Of a stretch of 64,000 bases of DNA, positions 38,513 to 51,290 are shown piece after piece (within the stretch, counting starts at the first letter, position 1; the number at the start of each line of letters is the position of its first letter). The stretch is from Alnus glutinosa. Its lineage: Eukaryota > Streptophyta > Magnoliopsida > Fagales > Betulaceae. A program made the position numbers and the translations under genes. The stretch spans positions 26,558,128-26,622,127 of the forward strand of contig NC_084897.1 of assembly GCF_958979055.1 (NCBI RefSeq), in the 5' to 3' direction. The notes beneath the pieces were generated by a model. It saw nothing but the letters and a program-made list of their open reading frames with translations, ran no database searches and had not been told where the DNA came from.

Positions 38513-41500
38513 ATGGCTGATTCTGATTCTGACTCTCCTTCTGCCACGGCCACTCAACCCCAAACACAAACCCCCCAGCAAGTTGTCTTTACCGTCCCAA
38601 ACATGAACCCCAATCTCCATATCAAGCTTTCTAAAGGAAACTTCATGGCGTGGAAGACACAAGTCCTCGCTTATATCAAGGGACAGGATTCTTACGGATT
38701 CCTTGATGGCTCCAATCCAGTCCCGACTCAAACAATCCCAAATCCCAGTACAGACGCTGGAGCTGCTGCAACTATTGTCAACCCAGACTATCTCGTGTGG
38801 TGCCAAAGAGATCAACTGATTCTCAGCATCCTTATCTCTACTCTTTCAGAACCATATGTCGTGCATGCTGTTGGTTGTGCTACATCCTCAGCCTTATGGA
38901 AAACTCTGCTCACTATGTTTGCTTCTCAGGTTCAAGCCCGAGTAATGCAGATTTATTTTCAACTTGCCACTGTTAAGAAGGGCAATACCTCCATTACAGA
39001 GTATTTCCAGACTATTAAGACCCTTAGTGACACCTTGGCTGCTGCTGGTCAGCCTCTCAACGACTTTGAGAGTGTCTCGTTTCTTCTCAAGGGCCTTGGA
39101 TCCGAATATGATCCTCTTGTTACCTCAGTTACTACCCGGGTTGACCCTCTCTCCATTGATGAGTTATACGGCCTTCTCCTTGCTCATGAGATGCGCCTGG
39201 AACAGTAGGTTCCAACTCTTGACATCCAACAACCAATGGCCAGTCTTTCCTCTCGGGCTCCCATGGCTAGAGGCCGTGGTTCTCGTGGTCGTGGTAGCCG
39301 CCCGTATCACCGTGGTGGTCGTGGTTCATTCAACAACAATCGTGGACGAGGCTCTTATTTTTCTCAGGATGCTGCATCCTCTTCCCGCCCAACATGTTAG
39401 ATTTGTGGCAAGCTTGGCCACACAGCTCTTCACTGTTATCAGAGGCAGGAGTCATCTTCCTTCTCTGATTCTCCACAGCCTTCTCCTCAGGCTTATTACT
39501 CGTCCCCGATGCTGCCTGCTGAGGACACATGGTACCCTGATACAGGGGCCACTCATCATATTACCAACGACCTCCAGAATCTCAATCTGTCACATGAGGA
39601 ATACACTGGACAGGATCAAATCCGTGTAGGAGATGGAACAAGTTTGCCAATTTCTCATACTGGTTCTGCGTCTTTATCATTATCTTGTCGGTCTTGTATT
39701 CTTAATCAACTTCTTCGTGTCCCTCAAATCTGCAAAAATCTTCTCTCGGTTAGACAATTTGCTGCTGATAATTCCGTCTTTTTTGAATTTCACTCTTTTC
39801 ATTTTGTGATCAAGGACTCTCAAACAGGGACCATCCTCCATCAAGGCCTCATTAAGGATGGGTTGTATCAACTCACTCCTTCAAGTTCTCCACCAATAAA
39901 ACAAGCCTCCTTAGGTGAACGCACTTCCCCTGCTCACTGGCACAAGCGTCTCGGACATCCTGCCTTTCGCACTGTCCACCGTGTCCTCTCTCAATTTCAG
40001 CTTCCAGTTACTTCCAATAAGGCAGCCTCTCCCTGCACTACTTGTCCTCAAGCCAAGGGTCATCAACTGCCATTTGTTATTTCCAATTCCCGCATTTGTC
40101 AACCTTTAAATTTAATTTACTCAGATGTATGGGGTCCTTCCCCAACTCTTTTGTTTAATGGAAATCGTTACTATGTGTCTTTTATTGATGCCTTTAGTCG
40201 TTTTACTTGGGTGTTTGCTATTCAATCCAAATCCGATGTTATGTCAACTTTTCTTCAATTCCAAGTCATGATTGAACGCTTACTAAACTCCAAAATTAAA
40301 AGTGTTCAATCTGACTGGGGTGGTGAATATCGAAATCTACATACCTATTTTCAATCTATCGGTATTTCTCATCGCATCTCGTGTCCTCACACACATCAAC
40401 AACAAGGATGTGTCGAGAGGAAGCATCGTCACTTAATTGACACCACTTTGGGTCTCTTAGCCGACAGTCATGTTCCTCAAAAGTATTGGGATGAAGCCTG
40501 TTTAACTTCATGCTATCTAATCAATCGGCTCCCCACCCCCTTATTGCAAAACAAATCTCCTTTTGAGAAACTTTTTCATCGTACTCTTGATTATAAGTTT
40601 CTTAAGGTTTTCGGTTGTGCTTGTTTTCCTAACCTTCGTCCATATAATTCCCACAAATTCTCTTTTCGTTCAAAAGAATGTGTTTTTCTAGGCTATAGTG
40701 CCCATCACAAAGGCTATAAATGCCTTCATATTGAATCTGGACGAATGTATATCTCACGGGATGTCATCTTTCATGAGAATCGATTCCCCTTTGCTGCTGT
40801 TCCTTCATCCACAGATTCTGTATCACCTACCCCAGCCTCTGTTCTTCCTCCTATACTTTTTCCAGCATCTGTCTCCACTAGGCCTTCCCATCCAGTACTA
40901 GTTTCTCCTTCCATGTCGTCTTCCAGTCAATCTCCCCCTTCCTCTGCAGAACATAGCATGCCTCGTTCACTCTCTGGCCTGGATGACCTTCCTGTTCGGA
41001 CTCATCCCATGTGTACAAGATCCATGAATAATATTATTCAGCAGAGACAGCTTACGGACGGCACCATCAGGTATCCAATTCCTCCGGTATTATTGGCAGA
41101 AACTCAATCTGCAGGTGTCGAGCTGACCTGCTTCTCCAAAGCCATTACTGTTCCTGAATGGAATGGAGGAATGCTATGCAGGTAGAATTCAATGCTTTGC
41201 TTCAAAACCAGACTTGGGTTTTAGTTCCTCCGCAGTCTTCCCATAATGTTGTTGGCTGTAAATGGGTTTTTAAACTCAAAAGGAAGGCAGATGGTTCAAT
41301 TGAACGTCACAAAGCCAGACTTGTTGCCAAAGGCTTTCATCAACAAGCTGGCCTTGATTATGGTGAGACATTTAGTCCGGTTGTGAAGCCTACAACAATC
41401 CGGACTGTTCTTTCTATTGCTCATTCAGCAGGTTGGCCTCTCAAACAGATTGACATCCAGAATGCTTTTCTTCACGGTTTTCTGTCCGAAGATGTCTATA

Positions 41501-42630
41501 TGGTGCAACCTCCCGGATTCATCAACCCCAACTGTCCTCAGCATGTGTGTAAACTGTAGAAAGCAATCTATGGTTTAAAACAGGCTCCTCGGGCCTGGTT
41601 TTCTCGTCTGAGCACTAAACTATTGCAGCTCGGATTTGTGGGTTCTGAGGCCGATTCCTCTCTCTTCATTTATAGGACCAAGGATGTCACTATGTATCTT
41701 CTTATTTACGTAGACGACATCATTATTACAGCCTCCGTTCCTGCTGCCATTACTGAGTTACTTCAGCTTCTAAGTAATGACTTTGCAGTAAAAGAGCTGG
41801 GTGATCTTCATTATTTTCTTGGCGTTGAAGTCACTAAGGTGAAATATGGTCTTCTACTCTCCCAACGTAGGTACATCTTGGATCTTTTGAAGAAAACCAA
41901 TATGATTGAGGCCAAACCAGTTACATCTCCTATGGCTTCCTCCTCCACACTTTCGGCCTTCACTGGTGATCCTATGGAAGACCCTTCTCTTTACCGAAGC
42001 ACAGTTGGCTCCCTGCAATACCTTTCCCTCACTCATCCTGATCTGAGCTTTGCTGTCAATCGAGTGTGTCAATTCATGCATAGACCACTCAAACCTCATT
42101 GGCAGGCGGTTAAACGGATTCTTCGGTATTTGAAGCATACTCCTTCCCATGGTCTGCTTCTTCATCGCACCTCCAGTACATCTTTGGCAGGTTACTCGGA
42201 TGCTGACTGGGCTAGTTGCTCAGACGATCGTCGCTCCACAAGTGCATTCTGTGTTTTTCTTGGTTCTAACCTGATCTCTTGGAGCTCCCGCAAACAACCA
42301 ACTGTCTCTCGATCATCGACAGAAGCTGAATACAAGGCTGTTGCTAATACTACTGCCGAACTCCTCTGGGTTCGTGCCCTCCTTCTAGACCTTGGCATTG
42401 GTCTCTCTTCTACACCAACTTTGTGGTGTGATAACATTGGAGCTACATACATGTCGGTCAACCAAGTTTTCCATGCGCGTACCAAGCATGTAGAAATTGA
42501 CTTCCATTTTGTCCGCGAACGTGTTGCTAATAAGTCTCTGAATGTTCGATTCATCCCTAGTTCGGATCAACTAGCTGATTTGCTTACTAAACCTCTTGTT
42601 CCAAGCTCAACGTGTCTTCTCCCCCGTTGA
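38513..42630 (+). pseudogene. Copia gag-pol polyprotein, interrupted
   Basis: Gag (from ATG 38513) has the UBN2-type domain; a CCHC knuckle follows near 39393-39440. Protease motif DTGATHH is near 39538. The integrase has the HWHKRLGHP/CTTC zinc site (39930-40060) and the DDE core (SDVWGP, SDWGGEY, QQGCVERKHR). Reverse transcriptase has [12 protein letters not shown] and the catalytic YVDDII at 41708. RNase H has GYSDADWA and SSTEAEYKA. Breaks: in-frame TAG at 39206-39208 (end of gag core), TAG at 39398-39400 (inside the CCHC knuckle), a frame change caused by a 5-bp tandem repeat (GAATG, 41156-41165), and TAG at 41557-41559. The RNase H end also appears shortened. Such a copy should not make a complete polyprotein. 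Confidence 0.9.
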
Positions 42631-42643
42631 TCTTGCGGGAGGG

Positions 42644-42990
42644 TATTAACACAACTCACGCACAAGACTCACAATCCAAATCTGAGTCTTGTGCGTTGCA
42701 ATCTATTCGGAAGACAAGTGATAGGACTACATCTCCTATCCGAAATTCTAGTGCTGATTTGATAAGATAGAGTTCTATGATAAGAGAGAGTCCTTCTAGT
42801 ATTCTACTTCTATGTTCACAGTGAGAGTCCTAAGAGATAAAGCTAGATGAGTTCTAGTCTAATGTAAAGAGAGTACATGTAATCAGAGTTAGTGTTTGAT
42901 TCAAAGTCTTTTGTAATCAGTCTATATATATGAATGAACGCTCATGTTATTGAGCATGGTTGAAAACCCAATAATTCTAAAGTTCTATTA
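42644..42990 (+). repeat. 3' LTR of Copia element
   Basis: Same 347-bp sequence as the 5' LTR with no difference seen by eye. Followed by the target duplication GATGC. Confidence 0.92.
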
Positions 42991-42995
42991 GATGC

Positions 42996-45277
42996 CATAT
43001 TTAAAAATTTACCCACTAGAAGTTTCACAATTTTATTTTGAAAAGAAGAAAGAAAGGAAGAAAAAAACTTTCTAGATGTAGCAGTCATGAAGAACTGTTA
43101 CGTGAATGATTTCTCGATCACGCAACGGGATAATTTGTTAGGTTCCTAAACCTTAGATTTTGAGGGAACCTAGACCTTTTAGATTACGAGGGAACCTAGA
43201 CCTTTTCAAACACAAAGTTTGGGATTAAATTTGCATGCTTTATTCATCCACTGACAACTCTTTAAATAAAGATTACATCATGAGTCCTAATTGAAAGATA
43301 ACACTAAGAGATAACTATCCCCTTCTACTAGCCAAGATAACACTAGCAATTTTGAAATAAAAGATAACACTGTCTATCGCAACAACTACGAACCTACTGG
43401 CTATGGACATTTGAAATTAAGATAGACTCTGCTGCTACTCAACTACTAACAACAATAAGATAGCATAAAATAAACTAACACCAATAAGATAGATAACGAT
43501 TGACTCGGCATGCATTCTAATCTTGTGGGTATCGTATCAAGAACCTCCAAAAAAAAAATTAAATCCGACACTAAGAACAAAGCACATTATTTTGGGACCA
43601 ATAATCGAAATTTAGTGGAGCAAAAATCTATGAACCAACTAATATTTTGTGCTCCACAAGGAAGACCAAGCTCGCCTGATTTCGCCCGTGAAAAGCCCCA
43701 CCCTTTCCGACCCAAGAGCCCAGCCGAGCAGATATCTCAATCCAATCTGTTAATGTAAACAAAGGGAGGTGCTACAGCAAAAAAAAAAAAATCTAAGAAG
43801 ACCTTACGTGGTAGCTGGACCCGTCCTGGCCGTACGGTAGATGGGTCGTACAGTGGTTTGGCCTGAGAACCGGAGATGGAGATGGAGATGGAGATGGTCG
43901 TACGGTAGCTGGTGGTCGACGGTGCTCAGCTGGTGGGTGGCTGTCAGTGGGGGTGGAGAGAAGAGGAAAGGCGGAAAGCTTTTGGGGGCAAAAATATTTT
44001 GGGAGAAATTGCTGCTGTGTTCGTACTTCGTAGAAACGCAGGGTTTTAATTTTTTTTTTTTTTTTGGTTGCGATGAAGCGGCGTCGTGTGGTATGTGAGG
44101 TGAAGTCCATTGTGGACCGACTGGATCTCCGTGGAATTTCAGCCTCTTCTGCTACTTTTTCTTTTTTCTACCATAATAAATTAAAACATAATATGTACTA
44201 TAATAAATTAATACATTGATATGCTATGATGATATATATGGAAGATATTAAACCTAAAGATGTGCTATAATAAAAAACAAATAAAAGCTTATTGATTCGG
44301 AAAGGATCTAAAAATCTAGTTGTAGAGGTGGGTTGTTTATTGTTTCGTTTTACTGGGCTTTCTTTGCTTATTTAATTATTTACTTATTTAGGTTTTTGAA
44401 AAAATTATCTCTTGCTATAATAATAATAAACTTTTTGAAAATCTGAATAGAAACATATGTTGTTGGGAGTGTATTGTTTGAGAAATGTTAGAGATACTAA
44501 ATCTTTTACTAAGATATAATACTAAGATGATATGCATCTTATTTATTGGTACCTGTAACATTTGTTTTTATTAATTGTTTTGATCATCTCCAATGAATAA
44601 GTTGCACATCATCTTGATAAATAATTTGGTACCCCTAGCATTTCTCTTCATGTTTAAGGATGTGTCAGCCATTCGCAAACTTTGATTTTAGTTTTTGTGA
44701 CTTACGTTAATGTGTCATTTTTTTTTATGGGATGGCATAAATAACTTAATTTGTGCTTATTCTCTTTCTCATAAGCTATGTTATAACAACTGTTCTTATA
44801 TAAAAGTACCAATCAATTAGTGCCTACAAAAGATAAATAAATCATTAAAGCAGCTTGTCGAAGTGTACTCATAGAAGATAACTCTAATGCTTAAATCAAT
44901 AAATAGAGCTTGAATGAGAAATAGAATGATGACTAAAACTGCTAAGACGAGAAGAAAGAGATGAAAAGTCCCTTTTTATTCACATAAAGTCCTATCAATT
45001 TACGATAATTGCGAAGATGAAGGGAAAGAAGAAAAAACTGAGAACTTACCTTCTTGAAAAATTGGGCCTCTTGATCGAAGAGCTCAGCTATCAATTTACG
45101 TATAAATCAGATATTTCTTGTTATTCATCATCATCTTCATCTATTTCCTAGCTCATCTTCCTTTGTTCCACTGTAAAATCCATAAAGTCCCTTACAATTG
45201 CTATCCAAAGCCTACGGTTATTCAAACTTAGTTTTCACATTTCCCAAAAAATCTATAAAAAAAATTCCCTTTTCTTT
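42996..45277. other. Gene-poor AT-rich stretch
   Basis: 43130-43210 contains direct repeats of GAGGGAACCTAGACCTTTT. 43860-43900 has a short GGAGAT repeat. A 105-codon minus-strand frame (43793-44110) is low-complexity Ser/Pro/Lys and not credible as a gene. Sequence just before 45278 may be the leader of the gypsy-like element. Confidence 0.4.
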
Positions 45278-45527
45278 ATGGCCGATGGCACTCGTTTATT
45301 CCAAATCACTAAATCCCTTAAAGAATGTTAGGATGCCATTACTCAGCAACAAGGCCAGAACACTGTGTTTCAACACCAATTAACAGAAGTCTCTGATATG
45401 CTCAAAACGCTGGTGGCTAACCATACTCGTCCCAATCTCGATAGACCGCCTCCTGGTGATGCTCGCGTATTTCCACTCCAATTCATTATTGGCAGGGATG
45501 ATCGTCGTTATCATGAGCCTGAGAGAA
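45278..45527 (+). pseudogene. Ty3/gypsy-like gag fragment, 5' part (split by CACTA insertion)
   Basis: ATG at 45278 opens MADGTRLFQITKSLKE, a start typical of plant gypsy-type gag proteins, with one in-frame TAG soon after. Frame is otherwise open up to the CACTA insertion site. It continues after the element at 51311, where the target duplication GAA is repeated. Confidence 0.7.
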
Positions 45528-45549
45528 CACTACAAAAAACACTGCAAAT

Positions 45550-45800
45550 CGCCGCGTGTCTACAGTACTTGTTACTGTAGACACGCGGTCAAATGGCTGC
45601 GTGTATTATTATACACGCGGCCATATGCGGCGTGGAAACAATTGGCCGCGTGTAATTAATACACGCGGCCAATTGGCCGCGGGTAATTTCTACACGCGGT
45701 CAACTAGCCGCGTGTACTTATACACGCTGCCAATTAACCGCGTGTATAAATTACACGTGGCATTCTGTTGGACACGTGTATAAAAATACACGTGGCCAAC
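45550..45800. repeat. Left subterminal palindromic repeats of the CACTA element
   Basis: About six hairpin units of the form CCGCGTGTA-(short AT spacer)-TACACGCGG, spaced roughly 35-45 bp apart, and joined by CAATTGGC-type linkers. Units further from the end are degraded to CACGTGTA/TACACGTGG. Probable transposase binding sites by analogy with other CACTA elements. Confidence 0.8.
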
Positions 45801-46074
45801 TGGTGTTTTTTGAAAAAATATTTTTGAAATTCTTTTTTCTTTAAAAAATAAAAAAATAAAAAAATAGTATGTACATGATAATATTACTATGTACCCTATA
45901 CTAAATTAGAGTTTATAAACTAATTAGTTTTGTACAATACTTGTATTTAAATTTTTTTGAATTTATTTTTATATAGTATGTATTGTACTTATGGTTATGT
46001 TTTAGTGTTTACATGCAGGTTGAGTTTCGTGAATGCGTTAGGACTTAATTTATGGTATGTGTATTTTAATACTC

Positions 46075-46727
46075 TCAGGGTTAGGGTTCGTAGAACATCC
46101 ATCTGAATGTGTTGCCCTTGTGGTCCCGATCATTATAGCATACCTTACACAAGTATAAAATTGCATGTCTCTATCATTTGATCCAGTTCAATGTTCAAAA
46201 CTTGGTCGAACTATCATTTGATCATAGAGTTAGGGTTTATAATTATATATATAGTATATATATTTAGGGTTAGGGTTTATAGCTATATATAGTACATACA
46301 CTTAAGATTAGGGTTAAGGTTAGGGTTTATGGCTTACCTATAGTACATACACTTAAGATTAGGGTTAAGATTATGGGTTTTAGGGTTCAATTTTATGGTC
46401 AGGGTTTAGTATAGTATATATATATATATACTTAGTGGTAGGGTTTAAATTTAGGGTTAGGATTTAGTTTTAATTTATAGTTTGCGGTTTAGTTTTATGG
46501 CTTATGGTTTATCAATGTGTACGGTACATACACTTAGGGTTGCATGTGTTTGTGTTTGTGTTTGTGTTTGTGTTTGTATTTATATTTGTATTTGTATTTC
46601 AAAACGATCTTGTCATATTTGTATATACATATATATAATATATGCATGCATGCATGCATGTAAACGGCGTGTCGAAACTATATACATTTATAGTTACTTG
46701 TATATACCCTAACATTGGGGTTTATGG

Positions 46728-46803
<76 letters not shown>

Positions 46804-47345
46804 TACTTATATAGCTATATATAGTATATACACTTAGGGTTAGGGTTTATAGATATATATAATATGTATATACACTTAGTGTTAAGGTTTATGTTTATAT
46901 AGAGTACTATATGCATAATTATACGGCGAGGAACAAAAAAAAAAATGCAACATAACAAAGTACATACACTTAGGGTTAGAGTTTATGGCTATATATAGTA
47001 TATAGACATAGGGTTAGGGTTTATGGCTATATATAGTATATAGACATAGGGTTAGGGGTTATGGGCTACGTGCAATATGTTTATAGTATATTTACGTTTT
47101 ATGTGTTGAGTACTTTACATATATATGATATACTTATAAGTAAACCCTAACTCTAATTAGGATTTGCGTTAATGGAAAACTAATCTAATAAAACCCTAAC
47201 TCTAAGTGTTTAGGGTTTAGTTTTATGGGATACTAATCTAATATTATACAGTATTCACGTCATGAATTTTATATACACATACTTAGGGTTTAAGAATTAA
47301 TTTTAGGGTTATCGTTTAGGGTTTAGTTTTATGGGTTAGAGTTTA
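46075..47345 (+). repeat. G-strand telomere-like repeats mixed with ATATAG spacers
   Basis: Repeated units such as TTAGGGTTAGGGTTTATGGC followed by TATATATAGTATA and ACACTTAGGG, with TTTAGGG variants throughout. Orientation is opposite to the array at 49075-50776. A long (TA)n occupies 46730-46801. Confidence 0.8.
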
Positions 47346-47639
47346 CGTAAACCTTAACACCATATATATTACAAATACAAATATATATATATATATATAA
47401 TTGTTCGTTTATATATATATATAATTGTTCGTTTTAAAAAAAAAACAAAAAAAAAAAACAAATAGAGACGTGTATTAGTATACACGTCTCTAATTGGCCG
47501 CGTGGTGTTACGCCACGCGGCCAATTTTTGGCCAGGTGACCTGCGCGGGACAATTCTCGCGCGCCACTTGGCCTATTTTTTAAATAAAAAAATTGTAAAT
47601 AATAATAATAAAAAGGGGTAGCTTCCTCTGGAAGCTACC

Positions 47640-47923
47640 CTCTCACTCCACTCACTCACTCAGCTCGATTTCTCACTCAGCTCTCTCACTCCACGCTCTC
47701 GATCAAATCTCTCACTCAACTCTCTTACTCTCTCTCTCTCCCTCTCCGTCTCCGTCACGCACGTCCGCACCGACCACCGGCCTCCGCTGTCTTCTCCGGC
47801 CAGCTCCCTCTCCGGCCGTCACTACACCACGCGTGCACCAACCCAAGGTTTTATATGCTCTCTCTCTGTCTCTCTCTCTCTCTGTCTCTCTCTTTATCTC
47901 TCTGTCTCTCTCTCTAGCTCTCA

Positions 47924-47958
<35 letters not shown>

Positions 47959-48039
47959 ACCGAACCACAGTAGGAACCCTAACCCTAAGTCCGGACCTGT
48001 CTCTCTCTACATCCGTCTCTCTGTCTCTATCTCTCTCTC

Positions 48040-48088
<49 letters not shown>

Positions 48089-48184
48089 ATCTCTCTCTCT
48101 CTAACCGAACCACAGTAGGAACCATAACCCTAAGTCCGAACCTCTCTCTCTCTACATCCGTCTCTCTGTCTCTATCTTTCTCTA

Positions 48185-48220
<36 letters not shown>

Positions 48221-48243
48221 CGAAACCGGTGACCACCCCTCTC

Positions 48244-48297
<54 letters not shown>

Positions 48298-48300
48298 GTA
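47640..48300. repeat. Central CT-rich microsatellite block of the CACTA element
   Basis: Long CT/CTGT runs, including a ~100-bp unit containing AACCGAACCACAGTAGGAACC that occurs twice (from about 47958 and 48103). A GC-rich segment (47755-47835) precedes them. No credible protein despite Arg/Glu-type chance frames. Confidence 0.75.
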
Positions 48301-49074
48301 CGTGATTGCTAATTTGGGACTTTTTTGGGATATTGTTTTGGGACTAATATGTTTTAATGCAGGTACATTTTGGCTAAGGAGCATAAAATACACCCCAAAA
48401 AAATATTTGTGAGTAATTTTGGCCTTAATTTTTTTTCTTTCTTTTTTGCTATAATGAACTTGGTGCATTTAAATTAATTTGTATAAAATCTGTTTATAAT
48501 TGTTTTAATAGTTTCATATAATAATTGTGGATTTAGCAATTAATAATGGTCCATGCAATGCTGTTAATTTTGTTGGGTTTGAATATTTATTGTTGTGTAA
48601 TTTTATGTGTTTTGATGTGGTTGGTCGTTATGCATGGAAAATATTCGTACAGTTCTGTTAGTTTTCTTTTTTGTAATATGTTTTACTGTACTACGAATTG
48701 GTGTGGCGATTATTATTTTTGGCAATTTATGCTAAAACATTTGAACAGATTAACCAATCTCGCCATTATTTTATTAACTTCATCATAAAATCAATGACGC
48801 AAACAAATAAAATATAAATAAGTATGCCGTACTATTTCAACAATTTTTGGGTTTTTTAAGAACAAAAAAAAAAGGTGTAATTGTTCATTTTCAGGTAATT
48901 TTTTTTACAAAAAAAATTAAATAAAAAAATTTCAAAGCAAACTCGCCTTCATTTTATAATAAAATGATCGTATCCAACAATTATTGAATAGATACTGATA
49001 ATTAAATTTGGCCACCGTCCACCATTTATAATAATTTATTTTATTATTCAATTTATAACAAAGGTCTAAACAAT

Positions 49075-50776
49075 ACGTGCGAACCCTAAATCAAAACCAA
49101 TACAAAAATCCCTATACTCTAATCTCAAAACCAAACCCCTAAAAACTTAAACCCTAACCTTAAAACCCTAAACCTAACCGTAAAACCCTAACCCTAAAAA
49201 CTAAATCCTAAAAACCTAAACCCTAACCTTAAAACCCTAACCCTAAAAACTAAACCCTAAAAACCTAAACTCTAACCTTTAAACTCTAACCCTAAAAACT
49301 AAAGCCTAAAAACCTAAACCCTAAAAACCTAAACCCTAACCTTAAAACCCTAACCCTAAAAACTAAACCCTAAATCCCTAAACCCTAACCTTAAAACCCT
49401 AACCCTAAAAAATAAACCCTAAAAACCTAAATCCTAACCTTTTTAACCCTAACCCTATAAACTAAACCCTAACAACCTAAACCTAACCGTAAAACCATAA
49501 CCCTAAAAACCTAAATCCTAACCTTAAAACCCTAACCCTAAAAACTAAACCCTAAAAACCTAAACCCTAAACCCTAAACCCTAAACCCTAAACCCTAAAC
49601 CCTAAAAACCTAAACCCTAACCTTTTTAACCCTAACCCTATAAACTAAACCCTAAAAACCTAAACCCTAACCTTAAAACCCTAACCCTAAAAACCTAAAC
49701 CCTAACCTTAAAACCCTAACCCTAAAAAATAAACCCTAAAAAACTAAACCCTAAAAACCTAAACCCTAACCTTAAAACCCTAACCCTAAAAAATAAACCA
49801 TAAAAACCTAAACCCTAACATTTTTAACCCTAACCCTATAAACTAAACCCTAACAACCTAAACCTAACCGTAAAACCATAACCCTAAAAACCTAAATCCT
49901 AACCTTAAAACCCTAACTCTACAAACTAAACCTTAAAAACCTAAACCCTAAACCCTAAAAACCTAAACCCTAACCTTTTTAACCCTAACATTTTTAACCC
50001 TAACCCTATAAACTAAACCCTAAAAACCTAAACCCTAACCTTAAAACCCTAACCCTAAAAACTAAAGCCTAAAAACCTAAACCCTAACCTTTTTAACCCT
50101 AACCCTATAAACTAAACCCTAAAAACCTAAACCCTAACCTTAAAACCCTAACCCTAAAAAATAAACCCTAAAAACCTAAACCCTAAAAACCTAAACCCTA
50201 ACCTTTTTAACCCTAACCCTATAAACTAAACCCTAACAACCTAAACCTAACCGTAAAACCATAACCCTAAAAACCTAAATCCTAACCTTAAAACCCTAAC
50301 CCTACAAACTAAACCCTAAAAACCTAAACCCTAAACCCTAAACCCTAAAAACCTAAACCCTAAACCCTAAACCCTAAAAACCTAAACCCTAACCTTTTTA
50401 ACCCTAACCCTAAAAACTAAACCCTAAAAACCTAAACCCTAACCTTAAAACCCTAACCCTAAAAAATAAACCCTAAAAAACTAAACCCTAAAAACCTAAA
50501 CCATAACCTTAAAACCCTAACCCTAAAAAATAAACCCTAAAAACCTAAACCCTAACCTTTTTAACCCTAACCCTATAAACTAAACCCTAACAACCTAAAC
50601 CTAACCGTAAAACCATAACCCTAAAAACCTAAATCCTAACCTTAAAACCCTAACCCTACAAACTAAACCCTAAAAACCTAAACCCTAACCTTTTTAACCC
50701 TAACCCTATAAACTAAACCCTAAAAACCTAAACCCTAACCCTAAAAACTAAACCCTAAAAACCTAAACCCTAACCT
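49075..50776 (-). repeat. C-strand telomere-like array with ~0.38-kb higher-order repeat
   Basis: Dense CCCTAAA and variants (CCTAAAAA, CCCTAACC, CCCTATAAA). A perfect run of several CCCTAAA units occurs near 49562-49608. A marker block around TTTTAACCCTAACCCTATAA followed by AACCTAACCGTAAAACCATA recurs at about 49441, 49822, 50204 and 50558, giving periods of roughly 381, 382 and 354 bp. Confidence 0.85.
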
Positions 50777-51014
50777 TAGTACATGGTAGATATTTTGTAG
50801 ATATTTTGTGTATTTTTTTTTTTTGTTAGTAACGAATAACTTTATTAGATCAAGATTTTCAAATTTGTTGATATTGTTGTGTAAGTATTTATTGTTAGTA
50901 ATGAATACATTTATTAGTACATGGTATTCAAATTTTTAAATATTGTTGTTTTGATTAATTTGTGCAATTTGATTTTGTGATATTTTTGGATAAAATAAAT
51001 TTGGAGAATTTTAG

Positions 51015-51049
<35 letters not shown>

Positions 51050-51098
51050 TAAAAAGAAATTAAAAAACAGAATTAAATATTAACAAAAAAATTTCACA

Positions 51099-51290
51099 GT
51101 TGGCCGCGTGTACATTAATACACGCGGCTGTATTAATGTACACGCGGCCAGATGTTGATACACGCGGCCAATTGTGCATTTAGTGATAACCGGATCCACC
51201 GCGTGTATGTGCATGGCTACTTGCACACGGCCAACAGTTCGCCACGTGTACAGTGACCGTACACGCGGCGAACTGCAAGTGGCGAAAATC
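51099..51290. repeat. Right subterminal palindromic repeats of the CACTA element
   Basis: Units of GGCCGCGTGTAC / TACACGCGGCC and degenerate versions facing each other, matching the left subterminal array. Confidence 0.75.

Larger units (their letters stand above)
38128..42990 (+). mobile_element. Copia LTR retrotransposon, full-length, recently inserted
   Basis: 347-bp LTRs at 38128-38474 and 42644-42990, which I found identical by eye, flanked by a 5-bp target duplication GATGC (38123-38127 and 42991-42995). A primer-binding site TGGTATCAGAGCC (38475-38487, initiator-Met tRNA type) and a purine-rich tract (GCGGGAGGG before 42644) are in place. Internal domain order gag, protease, integrase, reverse transcriptase, RNase H is Copia. 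The insertion lies about 0.85 kb upstream of the WDR55 ATG. The coding region is interrupted, so the element is probably non-autonomous. Confidence 0.95.

Noticed and set aside
39206-39400. Programmed stop-codon readthrough between gag and pol
   Set aside because: Copia elements usually encode one frame, the second stop falls inside the zinc knuckle, and another stop plus a frame change occur downstream, so decay is simpler.
43793-44110. 105-codon minus-strand frame
   Set aside because: Composed of Ser/Pro repeats from a GGAGAT microsatellite and an A-run; no homology recognised and no gene context.
46482-46824. Open frames in TA/TG repeats
   Set aside because: Low-complexity Ile/Tyr/Cys products from microsatellite translation.
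49075-50776. A true chromosome end or fused telomere
   Set aside because: The array is interstitial, highly degenerate, bounded by CACTA subterminal repeats and mirrored by an opposite-sense array on the other side.
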